A stretch of 10,625 bases of DNA, from contig CBFIJI010000073.1 of the NCBI GenBank assembly GCA_965662885.1, positions 1 to 10,625 on the forward strand, in the 5' to 3' direction. This stretch comes from CBFIJI01 sp965662885. Its GTDB lineage: Bacteria > Bacteroidota > Bacteroidia > Flavobacteriales > Flavobacteriaceae. Shown piece by piece: positions 7,072 to 10,625 of the stretch. Made by a program: the position numbers and the translations under genes. Below the pieces are notes generated by a model, which worked only from the letters and a program-made list of their open reading frames with translations, was not told the origin of the DNA and made no database searches. Each line of letters begins with the position of its first letter. Position 1 is the stretch's first letter.

Positions 7072-8202
7072 CTAAAGTCGTTGATCCATTTGACGTACCA
7101 TTTTTGATTTCCAAGTTGCAAACGTACTGGCTAATATATGTTTTCTAGCCTCACGAACCAACCATAAATAAAAACTCAAATTGTGCAGGGTAGCAATTTG
7201 TTTACCCAACATTTCATTTACAGTAAAAAGGTGTCTTAAATAGGCTTTACTATATTCCAAATCAACAAAACAATAGCCGTTTTCATCAATTGGAGAAAAA
7301 TCATTTTCCCATTTTTTATTTTTGATGTTTATGGTCCCATGTGCTGTAAAAAGCATTCCATTACGTGCATTTCGGGTGGGCATTACACAGTCAAACATAT
7401 CAATACCCAAAGCAATATTTTCCAAGATATTGATGGGTGTTCCAACTCCCATAAGGTATCGGGGCTTTTCTTCAGGAAGAATTTCACAAACCACTTCTGA
7501 CATAGCATACATCTCAGGTGCTGGTTCCCCCACAGACAATCCACCTATTGCGTTTCCGAAGGCGTTTTGTTCCGCTATAAATTCAGCGGAAATTTTACGA
7601 AGATCTGTAAACGTACTTCCTTGGACTATAGGGAAAAAAGTTTGTGGATAATCGTATTTAAACGGTATTTCATTATCCGCCTTAATACATCGTTTTAACC
7701 AGCGGTGGGTTCGCTGCATCGAAGATTTGGCATAGTTGTAGTCACAAGGATAAGGCGTACATTCATCAAATGCCATGATAATATCTGCACCAATACTCCT
7801 TTGAATTTCAATGGCCCGTTCTGGAGTAAACACATGATAGGAACCATCAATATGGGATTTAAACTTTACCCCTTCTTCTTTAATTTTCCGATTGGCAGAC
7901 AAAGAGTACACTTGATACCCGCCCGAGTCGGTTAAAATGGGATACTCCCAGTTCATAAAACGGTGTAAACCTCCAGCCTGTTCAATGATGGAAGTACCAG
8001 GACGTAAAAATAAATGATAAGTATTTCCCAAAATAATGTCGGGTTGTATCTCTTGTTTTAATTCACGCTGATGAACTCCTTTAACCGTAGCCGCAGTTCC
8101 AACAGGCATAAAAATAGGGGTTTCAATAGGTCCATGAGCTGTGGTAATAGTTCCAGCTCTGGCACTAGTATTAGGATCTGTGGTATGGAGATCGAATTTC
8201 AT
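7072..8202 (-). CDS. tgt: Queuine/preQ1 tRNA-guanine transglycosylase
   Basis: Tgt exchanges guanine-34 for preQ1 in the GUN-anticodon tRNAs (Tyr, His, Asp, Asn), the committed tRNA step of queuosine synthesis. The 376-residue TIM-barrel protein shows MPVGTAATVKG (32-42), the catalytic block TDSGGYQVYSL with Asp92, FDECTPYP (145-152), the substrate region GGLSVGE, and the nucleophile Asp271 in DMFDCVMPTRNARNG. The zinc site is degraded. Aligned to E. coli C302-x-C304-xx-C307, this protein has Gly309, Cys311 and Asp314; the His ligand position is kept (His340 in TLHNL). The ATG at 8202 was chosen over the in-frame TTG at 8211, because MKFDL is the usual Bacteroidetes N-terminus and a -7 promoter element overlaps the TTG. 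It heads the minus-strand operon. Confidence 0.96.
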   Translation of the reverse strand: MKFDLHTTDPNTSARAGTITTAHGPIETPIFMPVGTAATVKGVHQRELKQEIQPDIILGNTYHLFLRPGTSIIEQAGGLHRFMNWEYPILTDSGGYQVYSLSANRKIKEEGVKFKSHIDGSYHVFTPERAIEIQRSIGADIIMAFDECTPYPCDYNYAKSSMQRTHRWLKRCIKADNEIPFKYDYPQTFFPIVQGSTFTDLRKISAEFIAEQNAFGNAIGGLSVGEPAPEMYAMSEVVCEILPEEKPRYLMGVGTPINILENIALGIDMFDCVMPTRNARNGMLFTAHGTINIKNKKWENDFSPIDENGYCFVDLEYSKAYLRHLFTVNEMLGKQIATLHNLSFYLWLVREARKHILASTFATWKSKMVRQMDQRL

Positions 8203-8208
8203 CGTGGG

Positions 8209-8216
8209 CAAAGATA
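8209..8216 (-). promoter_or_regulatory. Putative -7 element of the tgt operon promoter
   Basis: The minus strand reads TATCTTTG, an exact match to the Bacteroidetes -7 consensus TAnnTTTG, only 6 nt before the tgt ATG. Transcription normally begins a few bases downstream of this element, so the start would fall at or just before the A of the ATG and give a leaderless or nearly leaderless mRNA. No good TTTG is visible at the -33 position, where the sequence is AT-rich. This lowers confidence. Confidence 0.38.
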
Positions 8217-8288
8217 CTATACTGTTTAATGGAATTGATTTTATTTAACTAATTTGTTATTAACTCAATTAAAATATACCCTACAATC

Positions 8289-8320
8289 ATTGTCACTTTT
8301 GAACTGAACCCTTACTTTTG
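8289..8320 (+). promoter_or_regulatory. Putative promoter of the transketolase operon
   Basis: TACTTTTG at 8313-8320 matches the Bacteroidetes -7 element TAnnTTTG exactly. ATTG at 8289-8292 matches three of the four bases of the -33 TTTG, at a spacer of 20 nt, inside the usual 19-21 range. Transcription would start near 8325-8328, leaving a leader of about 15-20 nt that is A-rich and has no Shine-Dalgarno. This is the best promoter candidate in the window. Confidence 0.58.
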
Positions 8321-8343
8321 ATTAAAATATTAATAAAAATCAC

Positions 8344-9189
8344 ATGGCAGATTTAAAAGCACTAGAAGGGCTTGTAAGCCAAGTTCGAAGGGATATCCTA
8401 AGAATGGTTAATAATGTAAATTCAGGGCATCCTGGTGGTTCACTAGGTTGTACAGAGTTTTTTGTGGCATTGTACAACAAAACAATGTATTTAAAACCAA
8501 ATTTTGAAATGGATGGTATGCATGAAGATGTCTTTTTCCTTTCCAATGGTCATATTTCCCCTGTTTTTTACAGTGTTCTTGCTCGAAAAGGTTATTTCCC
8601 TGTCGATGAATTAAACTCCTTCCGACTTATCAATTCCCGTTTGCAAGGGCATCCGACTACCCATGAGGGTCTCCCTGGTATTCGAATTGCATCTGGTTCT
8701 TTGGGTCAAGGGTTGTCCGTAGCTATTGGTGCGGCACAAGCAAAAAAATTAAACAACGATTCGCATACGGTTTATGCATTGCTTGGTGATGGTGAATTAC
8801 AGGAAGGACAAAATTGGGAGGCCATTCTTTATGCATCTGCAAAAAAAGTGGACAACCTGATTGCTACTGTGGATCTTAATGGGAAACAAATTGATGGAAG
8901 TACGGATGACGTGCTTAATATGGGAGATCTTGCTACTAAATTCGCTGCTTTTGATTGGGAAGTCATTGAACTAGAAGAAGGAAATGACTTGGAAAAAATT
9001 ATCGCTTCACAAGCCAAAGCAAAATCGCTTCTTGGGAAAGGAAAACCTGTGGTTATTCTTATGAAAACTGAAATGGGTAATGGTGTCGATTTTATGATGC
9101 ATACCCATGCATGGCACGGAAAAGCACCTAACGACGAACAGTTAGCTACTGCGCTTGCACAAAACCCAGTTACCCTAGGTGATTATTAA
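8344..9189 (+). CDS. Transketolase, N-terminal (TPP-binding) subunit
   Basis: Transketolase moves two-carbon ketol units between sugar phosphates in the non-oxidative pentose phosphate pathway and needs thiamine diphosphate and Mg2+. This 281-residue chain is the pyrophosphate-binding half. It shows SGHPGGSLG (27-35, conserved His29), the His-containing LQGHPTTHEGLPGI (100-113), GSLGQGLSVAIG (118-129) and the TPP motif starting GDGELQEGQNWEA (148-160) and ending at DLNGKQIDG (177-185). It stops before the pyrimidine-binding domain, which is encoded by the next gene 15 bp downstream. A split transketolase is a known arrangement in Bacteroidetes and several other lineages, so this is not a broken gene. 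The two chains should form a heteromer. The ATG is preceded by A-rich sequence. Confidence 0.96.
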   Translation: MADLKALEGLVSQVRRDILRMVNNVNSGHPGGSLGCTEFFVALYNKTMYLKPNFEMDGMHEDVFFLSNGHISPVFYSVLARKGYFPVDELNSFRLINSRLQGHPTTHEGLPGIRIASGSLGQGLSVAIGAAQAKKLNNDSHTVYALLGDGELQEGQNWEAILYASAKKVDNLIATVDLNGKQIDGSTDDVLNMGDLATKFAAFDWEVIELEEGNDLEKIIASQAKAKSLLGKGKPVVILMKTEMGNGVDFMMHTHAWHGKAPNDEQLATALAQNPVTLGDY

Positions 9190-9204
9190 TTTATAACGAA
9201 AACA

Positions 9205-10158
9205 ATGACACATTATACAAATCAAGGAAGTAAAGACACCCGTTCTGGTTTTGGTGTTGGACTCGCAGAATTAGGTAGAACAAACCCCAATGTGGTCGCA
9301 CTTTGTGCCGATTTAATTGGGTCGTTAAAAATGAATGAGTTCATCAAGGAAAATCCAGAACGATTTTTCCAAATTGGGATTGCTGAAGCTAACATGATGG
9401 GGATTGCTGCAGGTTTAACTATTGGAGGAAAAATACCCTTTACAGGAACCTTTGCTAATTTTTCTACTGGTCGTGTTTATGATCAAATACGACAATCAAT
9501 TGCTTACTCGGATAAAAATGTAAAAATATGTGCTTCCCATGCCGGAATCACCTTAGGGGAAGATGGAGCCACTCATCAAATTTTAGAAGATATCGGTTTG
9601 ATGAAAATGCTTCCAGGAATGACTGTTATCAATAGTTGTGACTTTAATCAAACAAAAGCGGCTACCCTCGCAATTGCTGAACATCAGGGTCCTGTTTATT
9701 TAAGGTTTGGCCGTCCTGTTGTGCCTAACTTTACTACGGAGGACTTGGGCTTTGAAATTGGAAAAGGTATTTTATTAAGTCCAGGTACAGATGTGACCAT
9801 TGTTGCAACAGGTCACTTGGTTTGGGAAGCTTTAGAAGCTGCAAAAATTCTAGAAGAAAAAAATATTTCTGCTGAAGTCATCAATATTCATACGATCAAA
9901 CCTTTGGATCAAGATATTATTTTGAAATCGATTCAAAAGACCAAGTGTATTGTGACTGCTGAAGAACATAATTATATTGGGGGCTTAGGAGAAAGCGTCT
10001 CTGGTGTATTGGCATTAAACCATCCTACACCACAAGAATTTGTAGCGACCAATGATACTTTTGGGGAATCTGGAACTCCAGCCCAACTTATGGATAAATA
10101 TCAACTCAACAGTACTGCTATTGTTGAGAAAGCAATAAAAGTTATTGCTAGAAAATAA
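9205..10158 (+). CDS. Transketolase, C-terminal (pyrimidine-binding) subunit
   Basis: This 317-residue chain supplies the pyrimidine-binding and C-terminal domains of the split transketolase. FFQIGIAEANMMGIAAG (54-70) contains Glu61, the residue that activates the thiamine ring. TGTFANFSTGRVYDQIR (80-96) and ASHAGITLGEDGATHQ (110-125) complete the active site. GPVYLRFGR (162-170) leads into the C-terminal domain of transketolase fold (about 185-317). The sequence resembles DXS-like and split-type transketolase C-halves. The presence of the N-half immediately upstream, together with the absence of DXS features, favours transketolase. Together the chains total 598 residues, somewhat shorter than single-chain enzymes of about 660. 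The 15-bp spacer (A/T-rich, no Shine-Dalgarno) implies co-transcription with the N-subunit. Confidence 0.96.
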   Translation: MTHYTNQGSKDTRSGFGVGLAELGRTNPNVVALCADLIGSLKMNEFIKENPERFFQIGIAEANMMGIAAGLTIGGKIPFTGTFANFSTGRVYDQIRQSIAYSDKNVKICASHAGITLGEDGATHQILEDIGLMKMLPGMTVINSCDFNQTKAATLAIAEHQGPVYLRFGRPVVPNFTTEDLGFEIGKGILLSPGTDVTIVATGHLVWEALEAAKILEEKNISAEVINIHTIKPLDQDIILKSIQKTKCIVTAEEHNYIGGLGESVSGVLALNHPTPQEFVATNDTFGESGTPAQLMDKYQLNSTAIVEKAIKVIARK

Positions 10159-10194
10159 AGACATTAATTAATCACTAACTATAAATTAAATAAC

Positions 10195-10625
10195 ATGAAA
10201 AAAATCTATTTCCTTTTATTTCTAATCACTTCATTTGTTGGAATTAGTCAAACTGATTATGGAATTAAAGCCGGTGTTTCTTATAATGCGTCAGGAAAAA
10301 TAACAAATGTTGTTGGTGACTTTAATACAGCTCGTGAATCATTAGACAACGCCACTGGATATTCAATTGGTGCTTATGCAAATATCGATTTTTTATTCGT
10401 GTACATTCGTCCAGAATTACAGTTTACTCGTTATGCTAAAAACTTTGAAACGGTATCCTTTAAAGAATCTAAAATTGAATTACCCATCTCTGTAGGCTAT
10501 AAAGTACTTCCCTTTTTAAGTGTATTTGCAGGACCATCAATTCAATATGTTATGTCACAAGATAGTGATGAGGTTACCCTTGAAAATTTTAATGATCGTA
10601 CCTCTTTGGGAATGCAATTTGGAAC
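10195..10625 (+). CDS. Outer-membrane beta-barrel protein (porin-like), N-terminal part
   Basis: The frame begins at the ATG at 10195 and is open to the right edge, giving 143 residues of an incomplete protein. A signal peptide covers residues 1-18 (MKKIYFLLFLI, then VGIS before Gln19). The mature part begins QTDYGIKAGVSYNASG and shows alternating hydrophobic/polar strands: YSIGAYANIDFLFVYIRPEL, SKIELPISVGYKVLPFLSVF, AGPSIQYVM. This is the pattern of small eight-stranded Bacteroidetes outer-membrane beta-barrels (OMP_b-brl_2 type). Its ligand or role is unknown. It lies 36 bp after transketolase, and no promoter is evident in that gap, so read-through from the transketolase operon is possible. 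The barrel call is good; the exact family is not fixed because the C-terminal strands are missing. Confidence 0.82.
   Translation, partial: MKKIYFLLFLITSFVGISQTDYGIKAGVSYNASGKITNVVGDFNTARESLDNATGYSIGAYANIDFLFVYIRPELQFTRYAKNFETVSFKESKIELPISVGYKVLPFLSVFAGPSIQYVMSQDSDEVTLENFNDRTSLGMQFG

Noticed and set aside
7068..7121. TTG at 7121 as the start of the LptG-like gene
   Set aside because: It would overlap the tgt coding end by 50 bp and add 17 residues unlike the family; the ATG at 7070 gives the typical MKLIDLYIIKRY start.
7322..7651. 109-codon plus-strand open frame antisense to tgt
   Set aside because: Shadow of a strongly conserved gene on the other strand, with no recognisable domain.
8200..8211. 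TTG at 8211 as the tgt start
   Set aside because: Three codons upstream of a good ATG, overlapping a probable -7 promoter element; MKFDL at 8202 is the expected N-terminus.
1..10625. A novel multi-gene system, mobile element, CRISPR array or tRNA/rRNA gene
   Set aside because: Every gene is assignable to a known family in a coherent housekeeping layout. I saw no transposase, integrase, regularly spaced direct repeats, long terminal inverted repeats or tRNA-like cloverleaf sequence.

Overview
The window reads as an ordinary chromosomal segment of a low-GC member of the Bacteroidetes, most likely a marine-type Flavobacteriaceae. Four things support this. The gene content and order are familiar: tgt, lptG-like permease, DMT transporter, accA and dnaB in one strand-coherent run, next to a transketolase split into two genes. 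There are two Bacteroidetes-style secreted proteins at the edges. No start codon has a Shine-Dalgarno sequence. Several sites match the Bacteroidetes sigma-A -7 consensus TAnnTTTG. I see no mobile element, CRISPR array, tRNA or rRNA gene, prophage or defence island, and no sign of a novel multi-gene system. This is a housekeeping region with several molecular details worth a second look.

Layout. At 1-571 (minus) lies the N-terminal 190 residues of a large secreted zinc-dependent metalloprotease-like protein that runs off the left edge. A 146-bp divergent gap follows. Next on the plus strand is prfB (718-1816), which needs a programmed +1 frameshift at an in-frame TGA, with a HAD phosphatase overlapping its stop codon by one base. 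A long minus-strand block then reads right to left as tgt, LptF/LptG-family permease, EamA/DMT transporter, accA and dnaB (8202 down to 2476). Its first three genes are almost without spacers. On the right, divergent from tgt, are the two halves of transketolase (8344-10158) and the start of a small outer-membrane beta-barrel protein (10195 to the edge). No gene-free stretch exceeds 300 bases.

Functions. The genes cover translation termination at UGA/UAA (RF2), replication (DnaB), fatty-acid synthesis (AccA), LPS export (LptG-like), tRNA wobble modification (Tgt) and the non-oxidative pentose phosphate pathway (transketolase). These are core functions, clustered by co-transcription rather than by one pathway.

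Points worth checking: the strong internal Shine-Dalgarno of the prfB frameshift site in a window whose start codons lack one; a Tgt that has lost two of the three zinc-binding cysteines; a DnaB that ends in an SSB-like acidic tip (DDVPF); and a tgt promoter element so close to the ATG that its transcript may be leaderless.
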